From CAKRPJ01 sp934376955 (GTDB taxonomy: Bacteria; Bacillota; Clostridia; Lachnospirales; Lachnospiraceae): DNA of 26,968 nucleotides. The DNA lies in contig CAKRPJ010000030.1 in the NCBI GenBank assembly GCA_934376955.1, forward strand, positions 1-26,968, read 5' to 3'. The position numbers and the translations under genes were made by a program. A model generated the notes under the pieces. It saw nothing but the letters and a program-made list of their open reading frames with translations, did no database searches and was not told the origin of the DNA. Shown in pieces: positions 1 through 8,148 of this stretch. Position 1 is the first letter of the stretch; each line of letters begins with the position of its first letter.

Positions 1-375
1 GCTGTAGGACTTTTATCCTATCTTTATTTTCTGTTTTACGAATTATTGTCACCATTTATTGAACTTTTTGGTGTACTTACCATGGTTTTATCGGTGATGA
101 TGGATATGCTGAATGTGAAGTTTATGCTGGCATTTCTTGCCTGCTATGCCCTGTACGGTATCTTACTTACATTAACTGCATATTTTTCAAGAATCTATAC
201 CATTGACCAGAAGCTTTCTTTTCGAGAGCTGATCTTTGCTGTTACTGCCTGTTTTTTTGAAACAGCTTTTCTCCGTTTTTATCTGGCATTTGTCCGTGCG
301 ACTGCATTTGTGGGATACAATAAGAACAAACTGGACTGGAGCAAGCTGGAAAGAAAGAAAATGAACAGAATTTAA
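1..375 (+). CDS. Membrane glycosyltransferase family 2, C-terminal part (partial)
   Basis: The frame is open from the first base of the window, so this is the 3' end of a gene that starts outside it. About 124 residues are visible. They hold at least three hydrophobic segments (residues about 1-35, 42-62 and 78-100), an amphipathic ISR-like stretch with SRIYT, and a basic tail ending in residues like DWSKLERKKMNRI. This matches the membrane C-terminus of processive family-2 glycosyltransferases (PgaC or hyaluronan-synthase-like), which make or export a cell-surface polysaccharide. The catalytic domain is not in the window, so the family call rests on recognised tail features only. The TTG at 46 is an internal codon, not a start. 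A stem-loop at 399-420 follows the stop. Confidence 0.65.
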   Translation, partial: AVGLLSYLYFLFYELLSPFIELFGVLTMVLSVMMDMLNVKFMLAFLACYALYGILLTLTAYFSRIYTIDQKLSFRELIFAVTACFFETAFLRFYLAFVRATAFVGYNKNKLDWSKLERKKMNRI

Positions 376-398
376 AGAGAAAATCTGCAGGCATCAAA

Positions 399-420
399 AT
401 CGGGGGCTTTTGCCCCCGAT
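399..420 (+). terminator. Stem-loop after the glycosyltransferase gene
   Basis: A perfect 9-bp GC-rich stem (399-407 with 412-420) closes a TTTT loop 23 bases after the glycosyltransferase stop. No T-tract follows on the plus strand; four A bases precede the stem, giving a weak T-run on the minus strand. It probably ends transcription but is not a textbook intrinsic terminator. Confidence 0.55.
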
Positions 421-547
421 ATCACAATATTACAGTATTGCACAAAAGAAGTAAATATAGAATTACAGCAGAAAATGCCAAAGGAGTTTGAGAAAACCGG
501 AAACAAGTACAACCAGCCGTGCATAGGTTCAACTGGGAGGTGGGGCG

Positions 548-727
548 ATGATAAAGATAAAGATAGTCGTACATATCGCCGGAGAGGAACTGGAATGGGA
601 TAAGATCCCGGAGGAGAAACAGAGGCTCATTGCCGAAAAGATACAGGAAACGATGATGTCTTCGGCCGGGTATAAGAGGTCTTCTATGTCTCACGGCTTT
701 CCGGCGAACCTGACTAAAAAGGCTTAA
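548..727 (+). CDS. Small mobile-element-like hypothetical protein (59 aa)
   Basis: An ATG at 548 follows an excellent ribosome site (GGGAGGTGGGG, 535-545). The product is 59 residues, charged, starting MIKIKIVVHIAGEELEWDKI and containing IPEEKQRLIAEKIQETMM, with a basic end. I recall similar short proteins beside recombinase genes in Firmicutes prophage-like or integrative elements, but I cannot assign a function. The stop at 725-727 lies in the same frame as the cotJC fragment that begins at 728, so the two ORFs abut in frame with a stop between. This suggests that a deletion or element excision joined unrelated DNA here. Known: the family is uncharacterised. Inferred: it is a remnant cargo gene of a lost element. 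Confidence 0.5.
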   Translation: MIKIKIVVHIAGEELEWDKIPEEKQRLIAEKIQETMMSSAGYKRSSMSHGFPANLTKKA

Positions 728-1315
728 AAATATTATAGGTTTCTGCAGTATGGCGGCCCGGACGGAGAGATGGGAGCCTCCATGCGCTATCTCTCGCAGA
801 GATATACAATGCCCTACGGCATGCAGAAGGCGCTGCTGACAGATATCGGAACCGAGGAGCTGGGACATTTGGAGATCGTGGCGGCGATCGTCCATCAGCT
901 GACAAGGGATCTTACGGCAGACCAGCTGGTGGAGCAGGGCTTTGGCCCTTATTATATCGACCACACCGCCGGTATCTGGCCGCAGGCGGCAGGCGGGATC
1001 CCCTTTAATGCCTGTGAGTTTCAGTCGAAGGGGGATCCGATCACGGATCTCTTTGAGGATCTGGCGGCCGAACAGAAGGCACGGTCGACGTATGATAATA
1101 TCCTGCGGGTCATTAAGGATCCCGAGATATGCGATCCGATCCGCTTCTTAAGAAAGCGGGAGATCGTCCACTTCCAGAGGTTCGGTGAGGCCCTGCGGGA
1201 TCTTCAGGAGCATCTGGACAGCAGGAATTTTTATGCCTTCAATTCAGCGTTTGATAAGAATGGTATGTTTGCCGCTTCTCAGGCACTCTCAGACCACGAA
1301 CAGGCAACCGTTTAG
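728..1315 (+). pseudogene. cotJC: CotJC-type manganese catalase / spore coat protein, 5'-truncated
   Basis: The frame is open from 728, right after an in-frame TAA. From 746 on it reads as the CotJC/Mn-catalase family: QYGGPDGEMGASMRYLSQRY, then TDIGTEELGHLEIVAAIVHQ, DLAAEQKARSTYDNIL and FLRKREIVHFQRFGEALRDL. These hold the glutamate and histidine ligands of the di-manganese site. Family members are usually about 190 residues and start about 25 residues earlier, with a WIYEKKLQYP-like segment that is absent here. The first ATG is at 770, just after the first metal-ligand glutamate (767-769), so a product started there would lack one ligand. The tail runs about 20 residues past the usual FDK end. 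I read it as a 5'-truncated pseudogene; a reinitiated short product is possible. No cotJA or cotJB genes are adjacent. Confidence 0.72.
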
Positions 1316-1350
1316 GGCGTATTTCCTTTTTACCTGACCTCCGTATATTT

Positions 1351-1379
1351 TCCCTTTATTTTGGTATAATAATAAGGGA
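1351..1379. promoter_or_regulatory. Palindromic operator copy 1 (TCCCTT-N17-AAGGGA) upstream of fic
   Basis: TCCCTT at 1351-1356 and AAGGGA at 1374-1379 form inverted arms exactly 17 bases apart. A TATAAT lies inside at 1365-1370. It is a near-copy of the next palindrome, 53 bases downstream, and is likely a binding site of a dimeric regulator, possibly the Fic protein's own winged helix. Confidence 0.6.
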
Positions 1380-1395
1380 AAGTTTGCTTAATCTA

Positions 1396-1432
1396 TTGCT
1401 TATTCCCTTATTTTCTTATATAATTTAAGGGA
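1396..1432 (+). promoter_or_regulatory. fic promoter overlapped by palindromic operator copy 2
   Basis: A -35 TTGCTT (1396-1401), 17-base spacer and -10 TATAAT (1419-1424) make a good SigA-type promoter. TCCCTT (1404-1409) and AAGGGA (1427-1432) are again exactly 17 bases apart and bracket the -10 box. A bound protein would cover the -10 box and start site, implying repression. The ribosome site (GGAGGT, 1441-1446) and ATG 1453 follow. Confidence 0.7.
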
Positions 1433-1452
1433 ATAAATACGGAGGTAAGGAA

Positions 1453-2499
1453 ATGAGAACCTTTAATTATTCCGCGATCAAGAATCAAAAATGGGATTCA
1501 GAGATCCTTGGGCTGGTCGCAGCAATATACAAGGAAGCCGGTAAACAAGAACTGTATTTAAAGCAACGACCGGAAGAACTTGAAAAACTCGTGGAAATTG
1601 CCAAAATACAGAGTACCGAGGCATCGAACGCCATTGAGGGTATTGTTACAACGAGTACGCGAATCCGGCAGCTTGTTGAAGAAAAAACTATACCGAAAAA
1701 TCGAGATGAGCAGGAAATAGCCGGGTATCGGGATGTTCTCGCTATTATTCATGAGAGCTTCGATGCCATTCCTATCACGCAGAACTATATTCTGCAGCTT
1801 CATAAAATCCTCTGCAGCCACATGAATAATCCTATAGCTGGTCGTACTAAGATTGTCCAGAACTATATTAGTGCCACCTATCCGGACGGTCATGTGGAAA
1901 CATTGTTTACACCGCTTGCTCCGTTTGAAACGCCGGAGGCATTAGATAGAATCTGTGAGGAATACAACCGCGTGATCGGCAATATGGAGTTGGAACCGCT
2001 GATTGCAATTCCGGTCTTTATCCACGATTTTCTGTGCATTCATCCTTTCAACGATGGAAACGGAAGAATGAGCCGCCTGCTCACTACTTTATTGCTTTAC
2101 AGAAACGGATTTTATGTTGGAAAGTATATTTCCCTTGAAGCTAAAATAGCGAAAAACAAAGACCTTTACTATAATGCACTGGCACAGTCACAGATCGGCT
2201 GGCATGAAGGAACCGAGAATGTAGTATCGTTCATCAAATATATTCTTGGAACGATTCTTGCGGCATATAAAGACTTTGAGGAACGCATGGCTCTTGTAGA
2301 AACAAAGCTGCCTGCTTTCGAAATGGTACGCAGAGCAAGTAAAAACAAGATTGGGCGGTTCAACAAACAAGATATCCGTGAACTCTGCCCTACGATCAGT
2401 GACAGTTCCATTGAAGGTGCTTTGAGGAAGCTGGTTGCATCCGGTGAACTTAAGAAAGAAGGTCGTGGAAAGAATACTTGCTATTTCAGGCTGAGTTAG
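1453..2499 (+). CDS. Fic family protein with class II inhibitory motif and winged-helix C-terminus
   Basis: The 348-residue protein carries the Fic active-site motif HPFNDGNGRMSR at residues 197-208, with catalytic His197, phosphate-binding Asp201-Gly-Asn-Gly and Arg205. Such enzymes transfer AMP from ATP to a hydroxyl side chain of a target protein. An N-terminal inhibitory motif, Ser58-x-x-x-Glu62-Gly63, fits class II self-inhibited Fic proteins, in which the glutamate blocks ATP gamma-phosphate binding. Residues about 285-348 look like a winged-helix DNA-binding domain (TISDSSIEGALRKLVASGEL, then a wing with Arg-Gly-Lys). The start is ATG 1453 after GGAGGT. The gene stands alone with its own promoter and terminator, flanked on both sides by AAGGGA repeats that suggest autoregulation by the winged helix. 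The target protein is unknown. It may be a solitary signalling enzyme or part of a toxin-antitoxin-like unit; no partner gene is visible. Confidence 0.9.
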   Translation: MRTFNYSAIKNQKWDSEILGLVAAIYKEAGKQELYLKQRPEELEKLVEIAKIQSTEASNAIEGIVTTSTRIRQLVEEKTIPKNRDEQEIAGYRDVLAIIHESFDAIPITQNYILQLHKILCSHMNNPIAGRTKIVQNYISATYPDGHVETLFTPLAPFETPEALDRICEEYNRVIGNMELEPLIAIPVFIHDFLCIHPFNDGNGRMSRLLTTLLLYRNGFYVGKYISLEAKIAKNKDLYYNALAQSQIGWHEGTENVVSFIKYILGTILAAYKDFEERMALVETKLPAFEMVRRASKNKIGRFNKQDIRELCPTISDSSIEGALRKLVASGELKKEGRGKNTCYFRLS

Positions 2500-2502
2500 T
2501 TT

Positions 2503-2551
2503 TCCCTTAACACTTACAACTATCCCTTAAAACAGTGACATAATTAAGGGA
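2503..2551. promoter_or_regulatory. Palindromic operator copy 3 plus half-site downstream of fic
   Basis: TCCCTT (2523-2528) and AAGGGA (2546-2551) repeat the 17-base arm spacing seen upstream of fic, with a CATAAT at 2539-2544 where the other copies have TATAAT. An extra half-site, TCCCTT, lies at 2503-2508, just after the fic stop. No open reading frame starts nearby before the terminator at 2571. Confidence 0.55.
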
Positions 2552-2570
2552 ATCAAGAATGCAATGTGAG

Positions 2571-2597
2571 AAAGCATCTCTTTGGAGATGCTTTTTT
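2571..2597 (+). terminator. Rho-independent terminator after fic
   Basis: A 10-bp stem (2571-2580 with 2585-2594) and TTTG loop run into six T bases (2592-2597). This is a canonical intrinsic terminator separating fic from the efflux operon. Confidence 0.85.
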
Positions 2598-2640
2598 GAC
2601 TTTATAAGAAATGGGGATTTATCTGCTCCGGTTAAACTTC

Positions 2641-2693
2641 TCACAGAATTTTGAAATTTTTATCACAAAGTTTTCACATTTTTCTTTTATAGT
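2641..2693 (+). promoter_or_regulatory. AT-rich promoter region of the efflux operon with phased TCACA repeats
   Basis: TCACAGAATTTT (2641-2652) and TCACAAAGTTTT (2663-2674) are direct repeats spaced 22 bases, about two helical turns, and a third TCACA-T5 follows at 2674. A -10-like TATAGT lies at 2688-2693, without a convincing -35. The repeats could be regulator sites or an activator-dependent promoter. No regulator gene is adjacent. Confidence 0.35.
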
Positions 2694-2747
2694 TAACGCG
2701 ATGAAACTCAAAAATTACAGGAAACAGGAAAGGAAGTAGAAGGGACC

Positions 2748-3947
2748 ATGAAAAAACGCAACATCATCCTGTGTGCGGCGGCGATCGCTGTGATCGCAGC
2801 AGCCGTGGGCGTAATCGTATGGAAGGGATCTTTAAACGGCGGACAAAGCGGAGTGGAAAATCAGAATAAGGCACAGGCTGGTGCTGCGGGAGGCCCATCG
2901 GGCAATGGAGCAGGAGGCCCGTCAGGAAAGATGGCGGGAGGAATGGCAGGCGGCTCGGGAGAGCTGGAGCAGGCTGTTCAGAGCACGGTGGTGCAGGCGA
3001 GTGAGCCGAAGACCGGAAACATCTATCTGACAACAGAGCTGACCGGAACGATTGAGCCGGATGATGTGGTTCATGTATATGCAAAGGCCTCCGGAGACGT
3101 TACGGCAGTCAATGTGAAGGCCGGAGATACCGTAACGGCAGGACAGGTGCTTTTTACGATCGATACAGAACAGGTCGCAAACGTTAAGAATTCTCTGGAT
3201 TCTGCTTCCATGGATCTTGAGAAAGCTCAGAGCGATCTCGCCAGGATGAAGATCCTGTATGATGGAGGGGATTTATCGGAGCAGGAGTATGAGCAGTATA
3301 CGAATGCGGTGAGATCGGCTGAGCTCCAATACAAATCAGCAAAAACCTCCTACGACCAGCAGGTCAGCTACAGCAGTGTGACCGCACCGATATCCGGAAA
3401 AGTGGAAAGCTGCTCTGCAGAAGTCTATGACAGAGTAAGTACGAACGGAGAGCTCTGTGTCATCTCCGGCGAGGGAGAGAAAAAGGTAACCTTTTATGTC
3501 ACCCAGAGAATGCTGGAAAATATGGAAGCCGGTGACACGATGACGGTGGAAAAGAGCGGAAATACATATGAGGCCGTGATCGATGAGATCAGCACGATGG
3601 TAGATGATGCGACAGGGCTTTTTAAGATCGAGGCTCAGCTGGCTGATGCAGAGAATGCAGCGACGGGCAGTACCGTAAAGCTTTGCGTTACCACGGGAAA
3701 GGCAGAGAATGTCATGACTATCCCGGTGGACGCCGTCTATTACAGCGGCGGGAAAGCCTACGTCTATGTTTATGAAGACGGAAAAGCAAAAAAGGTATCG
3801 ATCGAGGTCGGTATCAATGATGATGATAATGTGGAAGTAACCGGAGGGCTTTCTGAAAGCGATCTTGTGGTGAGCACCTGGAGCAGCAATCTGTATGAGG
3901 GAGCAGATATACAGCTTTCTGAAAGCACAGAAGCACAGGAGGGCTGA
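2748..3947 (+). CDS. RND efflux periplasmic-adaptor-type (MFP/HlyD) subunit
   Basis: The 399-residue protein begins with a membrane anchor (residues about 5-27, IILCAAAIAVIAAAVGVIVW) and then a Gly/Ser/Met-rich flexible linker (about 30-75). A split biotinyl-lipoyl-like domain (ASGDVTAVNVKAGDTVTAGQ, then VTAPISGKVESC) flanks a coiled-coil hairpin (about 145-200), followed by beta-barrel and membrane-proximal domains (DGKAKKVSIEVGINDDDNVE). This is the adaptor family that couples an RND pump to an outer partner. In a Gram-positive cell it would sit on the outer face of the single membrane. The RND gene starts 2 bases after its stop, so the two are translationally linked. The start is ATG 2748 with AAGGG upstream. 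The substrate cannot be told from sequence. Confidence 0.9.
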   Translation: MKKRNIILCAAAIAVIAAAVGVIVWKGSLNGGQSGVENQNKAQAGAAGGPSGNGAGGPSGKMAGGMAGGSGELEQAVQSTVVQASEPKTGNIYLTTELTGTIEPDDVVHVYAKASGDVTAVNVKAGDTVTAGQVLFTIDTEQVANVKNSLDSASMDLEKAQSDLARMKILYDGGDLSEQEYEQYTNAVRSAELQYKSAKTSYDQQVSYSSVTAPISGKVESCSAEVYDRVSTNGELCVISGEGEKKVTFYVTQRMLENMEAGDTMTVEKSGNTYEAVIDEISTMVDDATGLFKIEAQLADAENAATGSTVKLCVTTGKAENVMTIPVDAVYYSGGKAYVYVYEDGKAKKVSIEVGINDDDNVEVTGGLSESDLVVSTWSSNLYEGADIQLSESTEAQEG

Positions 3948-3949
3948 TT

Positions 3950-6900
3950 ATGGGACTTACGAGATATGTATTAAAACGGCCGGTGACGACGATTCTGTCA
4001 CTCCTTTGCATTTTAGTATTCGGTATTTCCTCTGTATTCAATGCTACTCTGGAGCAGATGCCTGACACAGACCAGCCCATGCTTATTGTACGGGCCTCCT
4101 ATTCCGGTGCGGCTCCGGAGGATATGGATGAGCTGGTAACAAAGCCCATAGAAGATCAGGTCAGCCAGCTGGAGGGAGTAAAGAGCATGTCCTCCACCTC
4201 CAGCGAGGGGAGTGCCATGATCATGCTGGAATATGATTACGATGCAGATATGGATGATGCTTATAATGAACTGACCCGTTCCTTAAACAGCATCCGCGGC
4301 CTTCCGGAGGACTGCAGCACCAGCGTCATGGAGATGAACATGAACGGCGGAGATGACATCATGCTGTCGATCTCCCATGACACTAAGGAGGATCTTTACG
4401 ATTACGTGGATCAAAATGTGACACCGGTATTTGAGCAGCTCTCTACGGTGGCTCAGGTGGAATCCAGAGGCGGCTCCTCCGAATATATCAAGGTTGAGCT
4501 GGATCCGGTAAAGATGAAGCAGTATAAGGTGACCATGAACCAGATCACGAGTGCAATGGCCTCTGCCGATCTTTCTTATCCTTCCGGTGATGCGGAATAC
4601 GGTGATCTTTCTCTCTCAGTCACCACCTCGGTAAAAGCGTCGACACTGGATGATCTTTTAAAGGTGCCGATCACGACCCAGAACGGAAAGATCGTATATC
4701 TGGAGGATATCGCAGAGGTATACACGGCTGAGAAAAAAATGGGCGGCATCTCCCGATATAACGGGCAGGAGACGATCTCCCTCTCGGTATCTAAAAAACA
4801 GAGCAGCTCTGCGATGAAGCTTTCTTCTGATATAAAAGAGGCGGTGGAAACGCTGGAGGCCGCTGATCCGGAGCTTCATATCGAAATCGCCCAGGACAGC
4901 TCTGAAAGCATTAAGGAATCCCTCCTCGATGTTGCGGAAACGATGGTATTAGCGGTCATTATATCCATGGTCATTATCTGGCTTTTCTTCGGAGATTTTA
5001 AGGCATCCCTGATCGTCGGAAGCTCGATCCCGACCTCGATCCTTGTATCCCTGATCCTGATGACCCGGGTGGGCTTCACCCTTAATGTTATCACCATGAG
5101 TGCTCTCGTTCTTGGCGTCGGCATGATGGTGGATAACTCCATCGTTGTTCTGGAGAGCTGCTTCAGGGCGATCGATCAGATGGAGGAACACGGCTTTGTG
5201 GAATACGCAAAGGCGGCCCTCGACGGCTCCGGCGTAGTTGCCATGTCGGTTCTTGGTTCAACACTTACGACCTGTGTTGTATTCCTTCCGTTGACAACGA
5301 TAAGCGGTATGAGCGGACAGATGTTTATGCCTCTGGGCTGGACGATCGTATTCTGTATGAGCGCATCGCTCCTTTCTGCGATCACCGTCGTTCCTCTTAC
5401 CTATATGTTATACAAGCCAAAGGAAAGGGAGCATGCGCCGTTATCCGGTCTGATGATGCTTTTACAGGCACTCTACCGCAAGGTGCTTCCGGGTATTCTT
5501 AAGCATAAGGTGATCGTTATGATCGGCTCGATTGGGCTGGTTTTGGCAGCCTTTTTCCTGGCCAGCGGCATGCAGAGCGAGCTGATGACCTCAGATGACA
5601 ACGGAACGATCTCCGTGAATATCACCACGCGTCCGGGACTTCTCGATTCCAAGGCCGATGATATCGTGAATCAGGTGGAGGAGATCGTAAAGAGCCATGA
5701 GGATGTGGAATCCTATATGATCCGGTATAGCGGAAGCAGCGGAACGGTCAGTGCCTATCTGAAGGATGACAGAAGGATGAGTACGGATGAGATCGTAGAG
5801 CAATGGGAGGATGAGATGGCAGGACTTGAGAACTGTACCATCGAGGTTGAGGCCTCTGCCTCCATGAGCTTTATGGGAACACGCCGCGGTTACGAGGTGA
5901 TTTTAAGCGGAAGTGATTACGACACCGTAAAAGAGGCCGCAGACAAGATCGTAAGTGCCATGGTGGCCCGTGACGATGTAAAAAATGTTCATTCGGATGT
6001 GGAAAACACAGCACCGGTCGTATCCATCAATGTCGATCAGGTTGCAGCTTCCGCAGAAGGCCTGACCGCCTCTGAAATCGGACAGCAGGTCAAATACATG
6101 CTGGACGGAGCGGAGATCGCAACACTGACCATCGACGGCAATGAGGTCAGCGTAAATGCGGAATATCCGGAGGGCATGTACCGCACGGTCGAGCAGGTCA
6201 AGAACATGCTGATCACGACCGGAAGCGGCAAGAGTGTGGCGCTTTCCGATGTGGCTGATGTCGAATTTAAGGATAACCCGTCCTCCATCTCCAAGACAGA
6301 TAAGTCGTATGAGGTAACGGTATCGGCAGATTATGTCAATGGAAATGTTAAGACTCTGCTGGATAATGAGGTGGTTGCACCGAATCTGCCAAACGGCGTA
6401 ACGATCGGAACAAACTCGATGGATCAGATGATGGCGGAGGAGTTTTCTTTCCTCTATAATGCCATTGCAGTTGCTGTGTTTTTAGTCTTTGTGGTTATGG
6501 CGGCGCAGTTTGAATCACCGAAGTTTTCCTTTATGGTCATGACAACGATCCCCTTCAGTCTGGTCGGTTCCTTTGGGCTCTTAAAGTTAACGGGAACCAC
6601 CATCAGCATGACCTCAATTTTAGGCTTTCTTGTACTGATCGGTACCGTCGTAAACAATGGTATCCTCTATGTGGATACCGTAAACCAGTACCGGATGACG
6701 ATGGATCTTAAGACGGCACTTGTGGAGGCCGGAGCTACTCGTCTGCGTCCGATCTTAATGACCAGCTCCACCACGATCCTTTCCATGATCCCGATGATGC
6801 TTTCAACCGGAAGCAGCGCATCCACGACAAAGGGCCTGGCCGTTGTAAATATCGGCGGACTTACGGCAGGTATCTTAGTGGCATTATTTATCCTTCCGGT

Positions 6901-6952
6901 ATATTATGCCATCATGAACGGCAAAAAAGAGCGGAAGGTGTTAGACATATAG
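3950..6952 (+). CDS. RND family efflux transporter (AcrB/SwrC-like)
   Basis: The 1000-residue protein has the RND plan: a membrane helix near residues 12-32, a large extracytoplasmic loop (about 35-320), six helices, a second large loop (about 540-830) and six more helices. The signature in helix 4 is GVGMMVDNSIVVLES, with Asp395-Asn396 where AcrB has Asp407-Asp408, so one of the two proton-relay acids is Asn. This variant seems common in Firmicutes and Bacteroidetes homologues. It would use the proton gradient to expel a drug, lipid or peptide. An AGGAGGG ribosome site sits in the end of the adaptor gene, and the two TolC-like genes follow. It is slightly shorter than typical HAE1 pumps (about 1030-1050 residues). 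SwrC-type RND pumps in Bacillus show that the family works in monoderms. Confidence 0.93.
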   Translation: MGLTRYVLKRPVTTILSLLCILVFGISSVFNATLEQMPDTDQPMLIVRASYSGAAPEDMDELVTKPIEDQVSQLEGVKSMSSTSSEGSAMIMLEYDYDADMDDAYNELTRSLNSIRGLPEDCSTSVMEMNMNGGDDIMLSISHDTKEDLYDYVDQNVTPVFEQLSTVAQVESRGGSSEYIKVELDPVKMKQYKVTMNQITSAMASADLSYPSGDAEYGDLSLSVTTSVKASTLDDLLKVPITTQNGKIVYLEDIAEVYTAEKKMGGISRYNGQETISLSVSKKQSSSAMKLSSDIKEAVETLEAADPELHIEIAQDSSESIKESLLDVAETMVLAVIISMVIIWLFFGDFKASLIVGSSIPTSILVSLILMTRVGFTLNVITMSALVLGVGMMVDNSIVVLESCFRAIDQMEEHGFVEYAKAALDGSGVVAMSVLGSTLTTCVVFLPLTTISGMSGQMFMPLGWTIVFCMSASLLSAITVVPLTYMLYKPKEREHAPLSGLMMLLQALYRKVLPGILKHKVIVMIGSIGLVLAAFFLASGMQSELMTSDDNGTISVNITTRPGLLDSKADDIVNQVEEIVKSHEDVESYMIRYSGSSGTVSAYLKDDRRMSTDEIVEQWEDEMAGLENCTIEVEASASMSFMGTRRGYEVILSGSDYDTVKEAADKIVSAMVARDDVKNVHSDVENTAPVVSINVDQVAASAEGLTASEIGQQVKYMLDGAEIATLTIDGNEVSVNAEYPEGMYRTVEQVKNMLITTGSGKSVALSDVADVEFKDNPSSISKTDKSYEVTVSADYVNGNVKTLLDNEVVAPNLPNGVTIGTNSMDQMMAEEFSFLYNAIAVAVFLVFVVMAAQFESPKFSFMVMTTIPFSLVGSFGLLKLTGTTISMTSILGFLVLIGTVVNNGILYVDTVNQYRMTMDLKTALVEAGATRLRPILMTSSTTILSMIPMMLSTGSSASTTKGLAVVNIGGLTAGILVALFILPVYYAIMNGKKERKVLDI

Positions 6953-6974
6953 TAAGAAAGGGAGGTCATAGAAA

Positions 6975-8132
6975 ATGAAACGATGGAAAATTGCAGGGCT
7001 CTTTGCCATGGCGTTCGTGCTCAGCACGGCGCCCCTTAAGGCTCTGGCAGTCAGCCCGGAGTTTGCGTACACAGAAGAAAAGTGGGCTTCTCTTAGAGAT
7101 AACAAGCTGGAATATGGGGAGATCTCAGAGCTGATCCATGAATATAATACGACGGTACGCCAGAATGCGCTGGATTATCAGGAATACAGAGGTAAAACGA
7201 GTACGGAGATCTCAAAGGAATATTATAAGTCGGCAGATGAGGTTATCCAGCGGATATCATATCCGGATGATGTCAGTGACGGCTATGCGTCCCAGATTTC
7301 CTCAGCTCTCAATAGTGAGATCTCAGCGGAGAATCTGATCGAGCAGGGAGATGAAAACGTGGATGACGGTGAGATCAAGCGTCTTGGCTATGAACAGACG
7401 GAAAAAAACCTTGTGCAGCAGGCACAGGAGCTGATGATCTCATATTATAGTGAGAAAGAAACCTTGAAAACCTTAGAGAGCTCCGTGACACAGGCAGAAA
7501 CAGCTTATGAGCAGGCAAAAACAAAGGTGGCAGCCGGCATGGCCCTTTCTTCTGATGTTGACACGGCAGCAGAGGCGGTTACGAAAGCAAAGGCATCCCT
7601 TAGATCCGCAGAAACCAGTCTGGATAAGACAAAGAAGCAGCTTCTGATCCTTCTGGGCTGGAGTGCCGATTCGGAGGTGGAGCTCGGGACTCTGCCGGAG
7701 ACAGATCCTTCTTCCTTATCGTCTATTGATATCGAGGCGGATATCAAAACGGCAGTTGCTAATAACTACAGTGTCAGGATCACTAAACAGCGGCTTTCCA
7801 ATTCGCAGTCAGAAAATAATAAGATCACCTATACGAATACGCTGAAGAATCAGGAGGATACCGTAGCGGCCAATGTCAGAAACACCTACAATAGCCTGAT
7901 TCTTACCAAGGACAGCTATGAGCAGGCTAAGACGGCCTATGAGCTTTCAGAAAAGGAACGGGCGGCAGCAGAGCTTAAGCTTTCAGCCGGAGTCATCACA
8001 AAGAAAACGTATGAAAAGCAGGAAGCAGCCTGCCTGTCTGCTAAAACGACATTGGAAACGGCAAGACTTGAGCTTCTGACCGCAAAATTAACGTATGACT
8101 GGGCAATTGCAGGGCTCGCTTCGGCATCATAA
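6975..8132 (+). CDS. TolC-like secreted coiled-coil protein, first copy
   Basis: The 385-residue protein has a signal peptide (residues 1-26, cleavage likely after KALA) and is then almost wholly alpha-helical. Long heptad-rich Glu/Ala/Lys segments at about 155-215 and 285-375 are arranged as two related helical hairpins, which is the outer membrane efflux protein (OEP/TolC) repeat plan. The link LLILLGWSADSEVELGTLPE separates the halves. A strong GGGAGG (6960-6965) precedes ATG 6975, 22 bases after the RND stop. In diderms TolC forms the outer-membrane channel; this organism appears to lack such a membrane. The protein may instead form a conduit through the wall or stabilise the pump. It is homologous to the next gene (shared EYG-x5-I motif and SAG-x-K-Y motif near the end). 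Confidence 0.78.
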   Translation: MKRWKIAGLFAMAFVLSTAPLKALAVSPEFAYTEEKWASLRDNKLEYGEISELIHEYNTTVRQNALDYQEYRGKTSTEISKEYYKSADEVIQRISYPDDVSDGYASQISSALNSEISAENLIEQGDENVDDGEIKRLGYEQTEKNLVQQAQELMISYYSEKETLKTLESSVTQAETAYEQAKTKVAAGMALSSDVDTAAEAVTKAKASLRSAETSLDKTKKQLLILLGWSADSEVELGTLPETDPSSLSSIDIEADIKTAVANNYSVRITKQRLSNSQSENNKITYTNTLKNQEDTVAANVRNTYNSLILTKDSYEQAKTAYELSEKERAAAELKLSAGVITKKTYEKQEAACLSAKTTLETARLELLTAKLTYDWAIAGLASAS

Positions 8133-8148
8133 GGCGGGAGATGGAAAA

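Noticed and set aside
422..964. 180-residue minus-strand open frame
   Set aside because: Antisense to the small ORF and cotJC fragment; no ribosome site or family resemblance, while the plus strand shows clear CotJC motifs.
8095..8148. Upstream ATG giving a longer second TolC-like protein
   Set aside because: It lies inside the preceding gene and would place 18 residues before a clean signal peptide; ATG 8149 has its own ribosome site.
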